Under the pieces are notes generated by a model that was not told the origin of the DNA, searched no databases, and saw only the letters and a program-made list of their open reading frames with translations. From Caenorhabditis remanei (lineage: Eukaryota; Nematoda; Chromadorea; Rhabditida; Rhabditidae): a DNA stretch of 64,000 nt. This document shows positions 19,402 to 29,621 of this stretch, piece by piece (position 1 is the stretch's first letter; every line of letters begins with the position of its first letter). Position numbers and translations under genes: made by a program. The stretch spans positions 22,444,001 to 22,508,000 of the forward strand of contig NC_071331.1 in assembly GCF_010183535.1 (NCBI RefSeq), written 5' to 3'.

Positions 19402-22119
19402 TTACAAAAAGTTCAATTTATCTCCGATCGATTTGTGAATGATATCCACGAGAATCTGGAATTCCTTCTGTTTTTCCGGACGACTTCTCTGGGTTTCCAT
19501 GAATTTTCCGATTTCGAACGAGGCAATGTCGAACATCAGTTGGTTACGGTCACGGGTGATCTGGAAATTGGATTTTGAAAAATTTTGAAAAAAATTTCAG
19601 CTTTTTCCACTATACCTAACATCTGAAATTATGAAACACCAGTTTAAATCAATATTTTCACTTAATTTTTCATTTTTAAGTCGTTCTACAGACCATAAAA
19701 CCTATTGAGACACATGTTTGTTAAAAAAAAATTTCAGATTCTGACTATACCTAAATTCTGAAATTTCAGTCAAACTCAAATTTTTCAGAAAATTTCAAAT
19801 TCACGCATTGTTTCCAGCCAAAATAAACGCAATTTCAATCAAGAAAAACAATATTTTCACCGAAAATTTCAGATTTTCAGTTTTTTCCCACTATACCTAA
19901 CTTCTGAAATTCCAGTCAAACTCACATTTTTCTGGAAATTTCAAATTCACGCCTTGTTTCCAGCCAAAATAAACGCAATTTCAATCAAGAAAAACAATAT
20001 ACTGCTCCACATAAATATACGTTCACCCATGAAAAATGGCAAAAAACCCATGTTTGCAGTATTTACAAAATCTAGATTGGAGGTTGAAAAGAATACGGTA
20101 GGAAGGGCTTTTCGGTCCCGAAGCGATTCAAAATAAGAATGAGCAATCTTTTTTTTTTCATTTTTCCGATTTTTTCACTTTTGCGGCTCCACATAAATAT
20201 ACGTTCACCGCCATTTTTTCCACATTTTTTGAATAATTTTCTTAAATGTTCAACTTTTTTTTGTTTCTTCAAGGGTTGTCGGAAAATGGGACGTGGAAAA
20301 CCACTGACTGATTTCGAAAAAGGCCAAATCGCAGCCAAAAATGACCAAGGATTGTCCAACCGTCAGATCGCTCGGGATTTGGGAAGATCTTTGGTCGCAA
20401 TCAATCGATTTATCAAGGATCCGTTAAATCATGGTACCAAAAAGTCGCCCGGACGTCCTTCTCTCCTTACAGTTCGAGATAAACGTCAAATCCTACGAAA
20501 AGCATCCAATGCTGTCATTACTTGTTCCAAAATCAAGTGTGATTTGAACCTTAGTGTATCAAATGAGACGGTGCGACGTGTCATAAGCAAAAGCAAGTTC
20601 ATCAAATACCGAAAGATGAAAAAAGCACCCATGCTGACATCGGTACACCGCCAAAAACGCCTGGAATTCGCTCGCAAAAACATACGAACTGATTGGAGAC
20701 AGGTACGGATTACGGTAACTTTCATAAATAATGTTCAAAGTTTCAGATTGTCTTTTCTGACGAGAAAAAATTCAACTGCGATGGTCCTGATGGCTACAAT
20801 TCCTATTGGCACGATTTGAGAAAAGAAAAACTTCGATTTTCGCGACGAAATTTCAAAGGAGGCGGTTAGGTCGTGTGAAGCTCTGCTTTGTTTCCAAACG
20901 GATGGATGGCTCCGAATACCGATATGTTCTCCGGCGTAGTCTTTTGCCCTTTTGGCGTCGTAATCGTCACAAAAACTATCAGTTTATGCAAGACGGAGCA
21001 CCGTGTCATCGAGCTCGTAAGACAATCAAGTGGCTGGAGGATCGAAGAATCCCTGTTTTGACCTGGCCAGCATGCTCTCCGGACTTGAATATCATCGAAA
21101 ATGTATGGGGTTACATGGCGAGGAAGGTCTACGAAGGAAACAAGAGTTATGACAATGTTGGTCAACTCAAAAAGGCGATTGTCAAAGCCTGGCATGCCGT
21201 CGATCAGAATCTTTTGGATAACCTCTATCTATCGCTGGATAATCGTCTCTATGAGCTCACGTTGAACAGTGGAGGTCACATCAATTACTAAAAATGTTAA
21301 TCTCGGTTATTTTTCTGATTTTTTTTTGTTTTCGTCATGTTTTTTCGGGTGAACGTATCTTTATGTGGAACGAAAAATGTCAATTTTTCAATAAGTCAAA
21401 AATTGTGTTATCTCTGTTTTTCTGTTCGGTAAATTACTGATGGATACACAAAACAACTTGAAACTGTACCAATTTGTGATAGGAACAAGTTTTCGAAAAT
21501 TTTGAAAAAAGTGGTTTTTCAAAAAATAATGGGGTGAACGTATATTTATGTGGAGCAGTGTATTTTCACCAAAAATTTCAGATTTTTCAGACTTTCCCAC
21601 TATACCTAACTTCTGAAATTCCAGTCAAAACTCAAAATTTTTTGACAATTTTCAGTTTTCTGAGCATTTTACATAGTCATTGACTCATTATCGACAGAAC
21701 ATCATGACATTTATCGGGAAATTTCAGACTTTCCCACTATACCTAACTTCTGAAATTCCAGCCAAAACTCAAAATTTTCATGATTTTTTTCTAGTTTTCA
21801 GCCTCTTTAAAGTTAGCATTGCAGTTTTAATTAAAATAACAAGTTTTTTCATAAAAAATTTCAGATTTTTCAGACTTTCCCACTATACCTACCTTCTGAA
21901 ATTCCAGCCAAAAGTCTCACCACATTATCTCTGATCGCAGTGACATAATGTCCGAGTAGAGTACAGTATTGCACGTAATACTGTTCACAAATCACTTCCA
22001 GTTTCTCCACAATTTGTCGTTTGATCCCTTCGAAGAGGTCTCGACACGAAGCGGTGGTTACTGTCATTTGACGGATTACATTCCGTTTTGGAGACCACAC
22101 ACAGCAACGGTATTCAATG
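19402..22119 (-). CDS. Unrecognised protein, last two exons, interrupted by a Tc3-like element in the intron
   Basis: Two minus-strand exons with good splice sites and matching phase: 21921-22119 (66 codons, after a TTTTCAG acceptor and before GTGAGA) and 19402-19560 (52 codons plus stop). The C-terminal 118 residues include [20 protein letters not shown] and [18 protein letters not shown], probably helical. I do not recognise the family. The exon starting at 22119 needs an upstream exon ending in phase 2. None is evident in the repeat-filled 22.2-24.1 kb, so the 5' end is missing. The intron between the exons holds inverted TTAGGTATAGTG units and the transposon at 20000-21560. Confidence 0.45.
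20000..21560 (+). mobile_element. Tc1/mariner-superfamily DNA transposon, Tc3-like
   Basis: 1561-bp element with inverted ends (T/C)ACTGCTCCACATAAATATA continuing CGTTCACCC, flanked by TA at 19998-19999 and 21561-21562. Each end has a second, inner copy of the same word in the same orientation as the outer one (20185-20212 and 21346-21370), giving an IR/DR-like arrangement of paired transposase sites. It encodes a Tc3A-like transposase (20286-21291), now broken. The neighbouring repeat unit at 19837-19873 shows what the unoccupied target looked like. Confidence 0.9.
20286..21291 (+). pseudogene. Tc3A-like transposase, disrupted
   Basis: The N-terminal part (20286-20702) has the paired helix-turn-helix region ([20 protein letters not shown]...) and [15 protein letters not shown] short intron 20703-20746 follows. 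The catalytic core then resumes with [20 protein letters not shown] (first catalytic Asp). After RRNFKGGG a TAG (20867-20869) interrupts, and the family block that should follow is missing. The C-terminal part continues in another frame with QDGAPCH (second Asp) and [11 protein letters not shown] (catalytic Glu), ending at 21291. All three catalytic acids remain, but deletion plus frameshift breaks the frame between the first and second. Closest by eye to C. elegans Tc3. Confidence 0.85.
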
Positions 22120-22194
22120 CTGAAAATAAGACATTGATTAGGAGGAGTTTGAGTCGAAAATTGGCGTTTTTTTGGTGAAAAATTGAGAAAAATT

Positions 22195-22990
22195 CGTTAA
22201 AATCCGCAAAAAATTCGGTATTTTCGCTTAAAAATGTGTCTGTCTGGGTGTCTGTGGTGTCCGGATGTCCGTATGTCCTAAATTGGGTAATGATGATGAC
22301 ACAGAGGTTTTCAGGGAATTTTGAGTCAAAAATTGGGGTTTTTTGGTGGAAAATTGAGAAAAATCCGTCAAAATCCGCTAAAAATAGGTTTTTTCGAGTC
22401 AAAATGATTCTGTCTGTGTGTCTGTGTGTCCGGATGTCCGGATGTCCGGAACTGGAAAATTATGACAAAATGGAGGTTTTAAAGGTAATTTAGAGGTAAA
22501 AATAACATTTTTTGGTATAAAATCGGTCAAAATACGTCAAAATTCGCTAAAAATGCGGTTTTTCGAAATAAAATATCTTTCTGTGCGTCCGGGCTGTCCG
22601 GATGTCCGAAAATTGAAAAATTGCGACAAATAGCATAGTTTCGATGTTCTTTTGAGTGAAAAATAACATTTTTTGGTATAAAAGTGGTCAAAATCCCCCA
22701 AAAATGCAGATTTTCGAATTAAACTAAGTCTGTCTGTGTGTCTGTGATGTCCGGATGTCCGAAATTCGCAAATCGTGGCAAACAGCATAGTGTCAATGTT
22801 CTCTCAAGTAAAAATTAAAGTTTTTGGTATGAAATTGGCCAAAATCTGCCAAAAATTCGGTTTTTTCGCTTAAAATATGTCTGTCTGTGGAGTCCGGATG
22901 TCCATATGTCTTAAATTGAAAAATTATGATAAAACGGAGGTTTCGGAGGTAATTTTGAGGTAAAAATTGGGATTTTTCGATGAAAATCGG
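22195..22990. repeat. Tandem array, five units of about 150-190 bp with GTGTCCGGATGTCC
   Basis: Units begin near 22219, 22408, 22572, 22727 and 22879. Each carries CTGTCTGTGTGTCTG and GTCCGGATGTCCG, then AATTATGACAAAA-type and TTTTGGTATAAAA-type words. Some words (TCTGTCTGTGTGTCTGT) recur in the ShKT intron near 2965 and the UGT introns. Confidence 0.7.
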
Positions 22991-22999
22991 CTTAAATTG

Positions 23000-24095
23000 G
23001 TCTAAATTGCCGTAAATCCACACTAGACGTCTCGTAAATCTAGATTCCAGGTACAGTAACCTTCCGTAAATCCACCCGGAACGCCTCGTAAATCCACACT
23101 AGAAAGAATTGAGACGATTATAATCACAGTAACCTCTCGTAAATCCACACTTAACGCCTTGTAAATCCACAAAAACTCCCGTAAATCCAGCCAGACACCT
23201 CGTAAATCCACACTAGAAAGATTTGAGACGATTCTCATCACAGTGACCTTCCGTAAATCCACCCCAGACGCCTCGTAAATCGACACTAGACAAAATTGAG
23301 ACGATTCTAATCACAGTATCCTCCCGTAAATCTACAAAAACATCCGTAAAGCGAAACTGAAAAAATGAATCCGTAAATTCACAAAAGACGCCTCGTAAAT
23401 CGACACAAAAAGGAGCATTGCGTAGATTCCAGGTACAGTAACCTCCCGTAAATCTACACTAAACGCCTCGTTAATCGACACTAGACCGAATTGAGACGAT
23501 TCTAACCACAGTAACTGCGTAGACTTCAGGTACAGTAACCTCCCGTAAATCCACACTAAACGCCTTGTAAATCCACAAAAACTCCCGTAAATCCAGCCAG
23601 ACACCTCGTAAATCCACACTAGAAAGATTTGAGACGATTCTGATCACAGTAACCTTCCGTAAATCTACAAAAATATCCGTAAAGCGACACTGAAAAAATG
23701 AACCCGTAAATCCACACTGAACGCCTCGTAAATCGACACAAAAAGGATAATTGCGTAGATTCCAGGTACAGTAACCTACAGTAAATCCACCCCAAGACGC
23801 CTCGTAAATCGACTCTAGACAAAATTGAGACGATTCCAATCACCGTAACTCCGTGGATTCTAGTTACAATTATCTCCCGTAAATCTACACGAATCTCTCG
23901 TAAATCGACACAAAATGAGAATCGAGAACCAGATACAGTAACCTCCAGTAAATCCACACTGAACGCCTCGTAAATCGACACTAGACAAAATTGAGACGAT
24001 TCTAATCACAGTAACTGCGTAGATTCCAGGTACAGTAACCTCCCGTAAATCCACCCGCGACGCCTCGTAAATCGACACTAGAACCCTCAAAATAC
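23000..24095. repeat. Minisatellite built on CGTAAATCNACAC
   Basis: About 1.1 kb of interleaved units: CTCGTAAATCGACACTAGA, AATTGAGACGATTCTAATCA and CAGGTACAGTAACCTCCCGT. The CGTAAATC word occurs over 30 times. The minus strand is open for long stretches as a by-product of the periodicity. 24096-24314 holds the presumed promoter of the REEP-type gene. Confidence 0.75.
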
Positions 24096-24314
24096 AACGA
24101 AATTCCATGAAATTCTCACGTGACCTCTCCATCCTCTTTAAGTAAAAAATTTTCAGCCTGACCCGTCCCTGACCCCGCCCCCAAATAATTAGGGGCCCTA
24201 ATTACGTGGCATTCCACTTCTCCATAAATTCCTTCTCATTTCCCTCCGAAATCCAACACAACTCGTTTATTTCCTTCTCGACTCCAGAAGATCAGCGAAT
24301 AATCAGAAGACACA

Positions 24315-26667
24315 ATGTCCTCCGGCGTCCCACCACCAAACATTCCATCGGCTCGCGGAGCAACTCCATCGACTGCGGCGGCTCTTGCCGTCGCTGCGGC
24401 TCCACACCTCCGTTCTCAATCACCACGTCCGGCACTCGATCGTCGTGTCACACCGGTTGAGGGAGTGCTCGCCGCTCAGGTAACAAATTAGAGAATTTGA
24501 GGGTTTCTGAGCGAAAAATGGTCCCGAAAATGAGTTTTTTCGGCTTTTTTGGGCTGAAATCGGCCAAACAACTCAATTTTTTGGGCAAAAATCGCTCAAA
24601 ATTCACGAAAATTCGATTTTCGAAGCAGAAACTGATCCAAAAACAGTTTTTTGTGCAGAAATCAGGTAAAATACCCAATTTTTCGGTGAAAAATGAAGCT
24701 TTTGGTGTCCAAATACAGGGAAAATGACTCCGCGCCGCTCATAATCAGAAATGGCTGAAATCGACCATTTTGAGCAGAAAACGGCAATTTTTCAGCTGAA
24801 ATTGGCTGAAAATGACAGTTTTTTGTTCCAAAACTGATCAAAGTTGTCTGAAATTGCTCAAAATTGCAGTTTTTGAGCTAAAATCGACCTTCTTGAGAGC
24901 TTTTCAGATTGATTCTGGCTGAAAATCAAGTTTCAGACAGGAAAACGGTCACATTGACCGGAAATTATGCGGTTTTTGAGCATTTCGTACTCGTTTAAGC
25001 CTATTTCAGCCGATTTTTTGTCAAATTTCAGCCAAAAATAGACAAATTTCGTCACGAATCAATTGAAAACGCGATATTTCGACTGAAAATGACAGTTTCC
25101 TGTTAGGAAAGTCAGATTTTAGTCAAGTTTCAGGCTGAAAACGGTTTTTGGCCATTTCGGACTCGTTTGATATCAAAATGGCCGATTTCAGCTCAAAAAC
25201 TCAGTTTTTAGAGCAGTTTTAGGTCCAAAAACTGAATTTTCATCTGATTTTGAGCGGTGCGGACTCATTTTCCGTGAATTTTGAGCAATTCTTGACCGAA
25301 AAACTGGTTTTTTTAGCCGATTTACGCCGATTTTTAAGCTTTCAAATGCTCAAAAACTGAAAATTCAGACTTTAAACCATCTCATCTCTGAAATTTCCAG
25401 TCGGACATGCACAATTTCCTCGGACAATCGCACGGACCACTTTTCGACGCTGCGATGAAATACATCGACGCGGCGGGAATTCAACGTGATCAAATGTCGT
25501 ATATCGTGTTCGCACTAGCCGCCGCCTATCTCGTCTTTGGATCGGCCGCCCGTCTTTTGTGTAATCTCATCGGTTTCGGGTATCCGACGTATGCGTCTGT
25601 TAAGGTGAGTATACTGTAGTCAGGGAGCTTGATGGGGGTACTGTAGCACAATCGTGCGGTCAGTAGTGGTATGGCTACAGTAATCTTGGCGGTACTGTGG
25701 TTATTGTCAAGCTCACTAGGATCCAAATTTTTAACTTTTAGGATCCGGGTTACTGTACCTTGGATCTTCAAGTTTTTAGGATCCGGGTTACTGTACCTTG
25801 GGTTCAGATTTCTAGTTTTTGGGATCCGGGATACTGTACCTAGGATCCAAATTTTAAACTTTTAGGATCCGGGATACTGTACCCAGGATCCTTTTCTCTA
25901 GGATCTCTCTAGGATTTTAGGATCCGGGTTACTGTACCTTGGATCCAAATTTTAAGTATTTAGGATCCGGGTTACTGTACCTAGGATCCAGGTTTTTTAG
26001 TTGTATGATCCTCTATGGGTACTGTAGCACATTCGTGCGGTCAGTAGTGGTGTGGCTACAGTAGCCTTGGCGGTACTGTAGTGATTCTCAAGCTCACAAT
26101 TTCATGTTTCCAGCTGAAAATTCCTCATTTGTGAGCTGAAGTCGGCTTTTTTGAGCTCTCGAAACTTCAATTTTCGGCTCAAAACCAGAATATTGGCTCG
26201 AAACTTCAATTTTCAAGCCGTGAAATTCATTTCCGAGCCGGAAACCGTGAATTTGAAACAGAAATCTCAATTTTCCGCTTAAAATTTGAAGTTTTAACTA
26301 GAAAATCTCAGAGATTTCAGCCAAAAAGCTCAAATTTCAGCTAGAAACCTAGTTTCAGAGCCGAAAATCTCAAATTTCCGCCAAAAATCTCTCAATTTTT
26401 CAGGCAATCCGCACAAAGGACACTGACGACGACACTGTGTGGCTGATCTACTGGACGTGCTTTGCCGTCCTCTATCTCTGCGATTTCTTCTCGGAGGCGA
26501 TTCTCTCGTTTTTCCCGTTTTATTATATTCTGAAGGCGTGCTTCCTCGTCTATCTCTATCTTCCACAAACCCAAGGATCCGTCATGTTTTACGAGACGGT
26601 CGTCGATCCGTTGGTTGTGTTTGTGGATAAGAATATTGATAAGTATTATCATAAGAAGAGCGTCTAG
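24315..26667 (+). CDS. yop-1: REEP5/6 (YOP1/DP1/TB2) family ER-shaping protein
   Basis: ER membrane protein that bends tubules through hydrophobic hairpins. Exons 24315-24479, 25401-25604 and 26404-26667 join in frame to 210 residues. Residues 1-55 are a low-complexity Ala/Pro/Arg-rich N-terminus. The TB2/DP1/HVA22 domain follows: YIVFALAAAYLVFGSAARLL and CNLIGFGYPTYASVKAI, then DDTVWLIYWTCFAVLYLCDF, FFPFYYILKACFLVYLYLPQ and the YETVVDPLVVFV amphipathic tail. The hydrophobic blocks come in pairs, as expected for two hairpins. The start is the first ATG in the open exon. Introns hold GGATCC minisatellite (25610-26090) and CTGAAA-type filler. The symbol is by homology to the REEP5/6-type gene of C. 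elegans. Confidence 0.88.
25610..26090 (+). repeat. GGATCC minisatellite in REEP intron 2
   Basis: Units of about 40-48 bp of the form GGATCCGGGTTACTGTACCT then AGGATCCAAATTTTTAG, bracketed by two direct copies of GCACAATCGTGCGGTCAGTA (one with a base change) near 25645 and 26030. Related arrays lie at 26785-27110, 27815-28080, 28670-29500, 30235-30595 and 31150-31370. Confidence 0.75.
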
Positions 26668-27721
26668 ATGAAGTGTCGACGGTGATTGTAAACTCGAATA
26701 TTATTATTGAAATTATGAAAGAATGAAGATTGTCTTGATTTTGGTGCAGAAACAGCTGAAAATTAGCCGAAAAATGCTTTATGGCTGTAGCCGGTGGATC
26801 CAGGATCCGGATCCTAGAAGTCGATCCTATGGGGTACTGTAGCTGGATCTCAGAATTGGATCCTACGGTTGTTGGATCCTAGAATTCGATCCAGTAGGGT
26901 ACTGTAGCCCTGGATCCAGGATCCGATTCTAGCTACAGTAACCCACATCGATAGATCTGCTATGGATTACAGTAGTAATTCAATGATTTCAGCAAGATTT
27001 CGGTGCTAAAATAGCTGAAAAACGACACTTTTGGTCAAAATTACGGTCAAAATTCATTCTGGTCTTACTGTAGCCCTGGATCCCGGATCCTGGATCCAAT
27101 TGTAACTAAAGTAACCTGAAAAATCGAATTCTATTTTCAGCACCTCCACGGATCCCCTTCTAGAACTCGCCCGCTCTTCCATTGACCAAATCAAACGACT
27201 CTAGTAGTAATTCAATGATTTCAGCAAGATTTCGGTGCTAAAATAGCTGAAAAACGACACTTTTGGTCAAAATTACGGTAAAAATTCATTCTGGTCTTAC
27301 TGTAACCTGGGGATCCAGGATCTAGCTACAGTAACCAAATTTCCGCCAATTTTGGTCAAAATGCTGAATTTTTACGAAATTCTAGCAATTTGAAGCCATG
27401 AGGACTGTGGGTACTGTAGTACTGATCCAAGTCGATTTTCGACATGAAATACTCAGTTTTCCACAGATTTTCGAGCAATTTTCACGTTCCTTCAATCGAT
27501 AACGCGCAATTCACACATCTGTCATCTGTCATTGACTGTGACGTTCACAGTGTGAATGGAAAAGAGCCCGCTAGTCATGGGATAATCGCACACCGCATAT
27601 TCTCCCTCATTATTCCTTATTCTTATACGAAAACGTCGTCATATTTATTGACTCTCTTGTTTCCCAATAATTTCCTTATTTACCATATTTTTCAGATATT
27701 AATTAATTAATTGCTGAAAAA
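26668..27721. repeat. Intergenic repeat block with duplicated segment
   Basis: GGATCC-type minisatellite at 26785-26960. A roughly 90-bp segment (TTTCAGCAAGATTTCGGTGC ... CATTCTGGTCTTACTGTA) is present twice, at 26985-27080 and 27215-27305, and once inverted at 30285-30370. An RPAP1-type exon fragment lies between the direct copies (27142-27200). 27345-27694 is unique AT-rich sequence that may hold the promoter of the next gene. Confidence 0.65.
27142..27200 (+). pseudogene. Copied exon fragment of the RPAP1-like gene
   Basis: Starts right after a TTTTCAG and matches, with about one change, the first 58 nt of the RPAP1-like exon at 30211-30153 on the opposite strand (CACCTCCACGGA ... CAAACGACTC). 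It stops abruptly into repeat (TAGTAGTAATTC). It is a partial inverted copy of the neighbouring gene. Confidence 0.7.
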
Positions 27722-28578
27722 ATGGTCGCCGCTCATCAATCAACGATCGCTAAGCTTGAGAAGCAATTGAAGAAAGAGAGGGCGGAGCATAAGGAGACGT
27801 AAGTTATGGGGGGTACTGTAGGATTTGATCCTATGGGGTACTGTAGCTGGATCCTATGATTCGAAGCTTTGGGGTACTGTAGCCGGATCCTAGGATTCGA
27901 TCCTACGGTTGTTGGATCCTAGGATTGGATCTTGTGGGGTACTGTAGATGGAACTTAGAATTCGATCCTACGGTTGTTGGATCCTAGAATTCGATCCTAC
28001 GGTTGTTGGATCCTATGATTTGATCCTACGGTTGTTGGATCCTAGAATTCGATCCTATGGGGTACTGTAGCTGGATCCTCTCCATTCTTACTGTAACTAT
28101 TTTCAGCGCGAAGCAGTTGGAGAGCCTCAAACGAGAGAATAGACTGATCAAGAGGGATCTAGCTCTTGAAAAAGAGCAAAATAAGAAGAATCTGGAATCT
28201 CAGCACGAAGAGCTCCAGGCGTCGATTCAGAAGCTCACAGCTCAGAATCTGGAATTCCAGAAGGCGTTGGACGACTATCGTCGGGAAATCGCCGAAAAGG
28301 AGGTGGAGATTCAGAATCTTCTGAAGGAATCAGATGACGTCCGTGGGAATCTGGAGAAATCCATCAAAGTAATGGAAAAAGATCAAGAATTGGCTGGAAT
28401 CGAGGCGGATATCAAATTGGCGGATCAATTCAAGGAGATTCACAGATTGGAGAGGATTCTGGTGGACGTTGAGAATCAGATGAATCAGATGAATCAACAC
28501 TTCCAGATGGTCGTCAGGGATAAAGATTCGGAGATCATTGGACTCAGATGGCGATTGTCGGCATTTATCATTGATTAG
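27722..28578 (+). CDS. Small coiled-coil protein
   Basis: Exons 27722-27798 and 28107-28578 encode 182 residues that are almost entirely heptad-like and charged (TIAKLEKQLKKERAEHKE, LESLKRENRLIKRDLALEKE, DKDSEIIGLRWRLSAFIID at the end). No membrane segment or signal peptide is seen. The ATG lies 27 bases behind a TTTTTCAG (27689-27695), suggesting spliced-leader trans-splicing or a 5' UTR exon. The intron contains GGATCC/GGTACTGTAG minisatellite. I do not recognise a specific family; it could be a cytoskeletal or centrosomal protein. Unknown function. Confidence 0.75.
27815..28080 (+). repeat. GGATCC minisatellite in the coiled-coil gene intron
   Basis: Units of the form GATCCTATGGGGTACTGTAG, and GATCCTACGGTTGTTGGATC repeated at least four times. 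The reverse-complement form occurs at 30400-30595. Confidence 0.75.
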
Positions 28579-28669
28579 AATAATTATTAATGAGTTTGAA
28601 TTAAAAAATAATCAATAAATCTGTTTTTTTTTGAAAATTTTCACAATTTTTGATCAATTTTCAGCTATT

Positions 28670-29500
28670 TCAGTTTTCAGGATCCGGGTTACTGTACCTA
28701 GGATCCAAATTTTTAGTTTTTAGGATCCGGGTTACTGTACCCAGGATCCTTTTCTCTAGGATCCGGATTACAGTATCTAGGATCCAAATTTCAGATTCTA
28801 AGATCCAGGTTACTGTAGCTAGGATCCAAAATTTTTAGTTTTTTGGATCCGGGTTACTATACCTTGGATCCAAATTTTAGGTTTTTAGGATCCCGGTTAC
28901 TGTACTCAGGATCGAAATTTTTGGTTTTTAGGATGAGGGTTACTGTACCTAGGATCCAAATTTTCCGTTTTTTGGATCCGGGTTACTGTACCCAGGATCC
29001 TTTTCTCTAGGATCCGGATTACTGTACCTCGGATCCAAATTTTTACTTCCTTGGATCCGGGTTACTGTAGCTAGGATCTAAATTTTTGGTTTTTAGGATC
29101 TGGGTTACTGTACCCAGAATCCTTTTCTCTAGGATCCGGGTTACTGTAATTAGGATCCAAATTTTTGGTTTTTATGATGTGGGTTACTGTATGTAGGATC
29201 CTAATTTTTAGTTTTCAGGATTCGGATTACTGTACCCAGGATCGTTTTATATATGATCCGGGATACAGTAGCCAGGATCCAAATTTTAGGTTTCTAGGAT
29301 CCGGGTTACTATAGCTAGAATCCAAACTTTCCGTTTTTAGGATGTTTTTAGGATCCGGGTTACTGTACACATAATCCTTTTCTCTAGGATCCGGGTTACT
29401 TTACCTAGGATCCAAATATTTAGTTTTTATGATGTGGGTTACTGTACCTAGGATCCAAATTAGATGATTTTAGGATCCGGGTTACTGTATCTAAGATCAA
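28670..29500 (+). repeat. Large GGATCC minisatellite between coiled-coil and RPAP1-like genes
   Basis: About 18 units of 42-48 bp: GGATCCGGGTTACTGTACCT, then AGGATCCAAATTTTTAGTTT. Individual units vary (GATGTGGGTTACTGTA, GATCCGGATTACAGTA). It fills nearly all of 28579-29621, where the last exon of the RPAP1-like gene would be expected. Confidence 0.8.
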
Positions 29501-29621
29501 AATTCCCCAATTTTTATCGATTTTTGGCCTAAAAACGCGTTTTTTCACCGTTTCAACAGAATTTTGTCCGAATTTTTAGGTTTTAGGGTCAAAAACCGCG
29601 AATTTTCACTGTTTAACCTAC

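Larger units (their letters stand above)
19590..21905 (-). repeat. Right arm of the large inverted array (split by a transposon)
   Basis: Units with CCACTATACCTAACTTCTGA at 19600-19997 and 21563-21905, the reverse complement of the array at 18000-18745. The arm lies in the intron of the unrecognised minus-strand gene and continues across the transposon without loss. Confidence 0.7.

Noticed and set aside
20486..21195. Minus-strand frames over the transposase
   Set aside because: Antisense shadows of the Tc3A-like coding sequence.
22195..24095. CRISPR array or origin-like iterons
   Set aside because: Eukaryotic minisatellite; units degenerate and interleaved, no unique spacers, no associated genes.
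23023..24132. Coding sequence on the minus strand (frames of 90-122 codons)
   Set aside because: The frames are the translation of the CGTAAATC minisatellite; repeated VDLREVTV-like peptides with shifting frames and no splice logic.
24080..24132. First exon of the unrecognised minus-strand gene (MERSRENFMEF...)
   Set aside because: Available donors give phase 0 or 1, while the exon at 22119 needs phase 2; the frame then runs into minisatellite.
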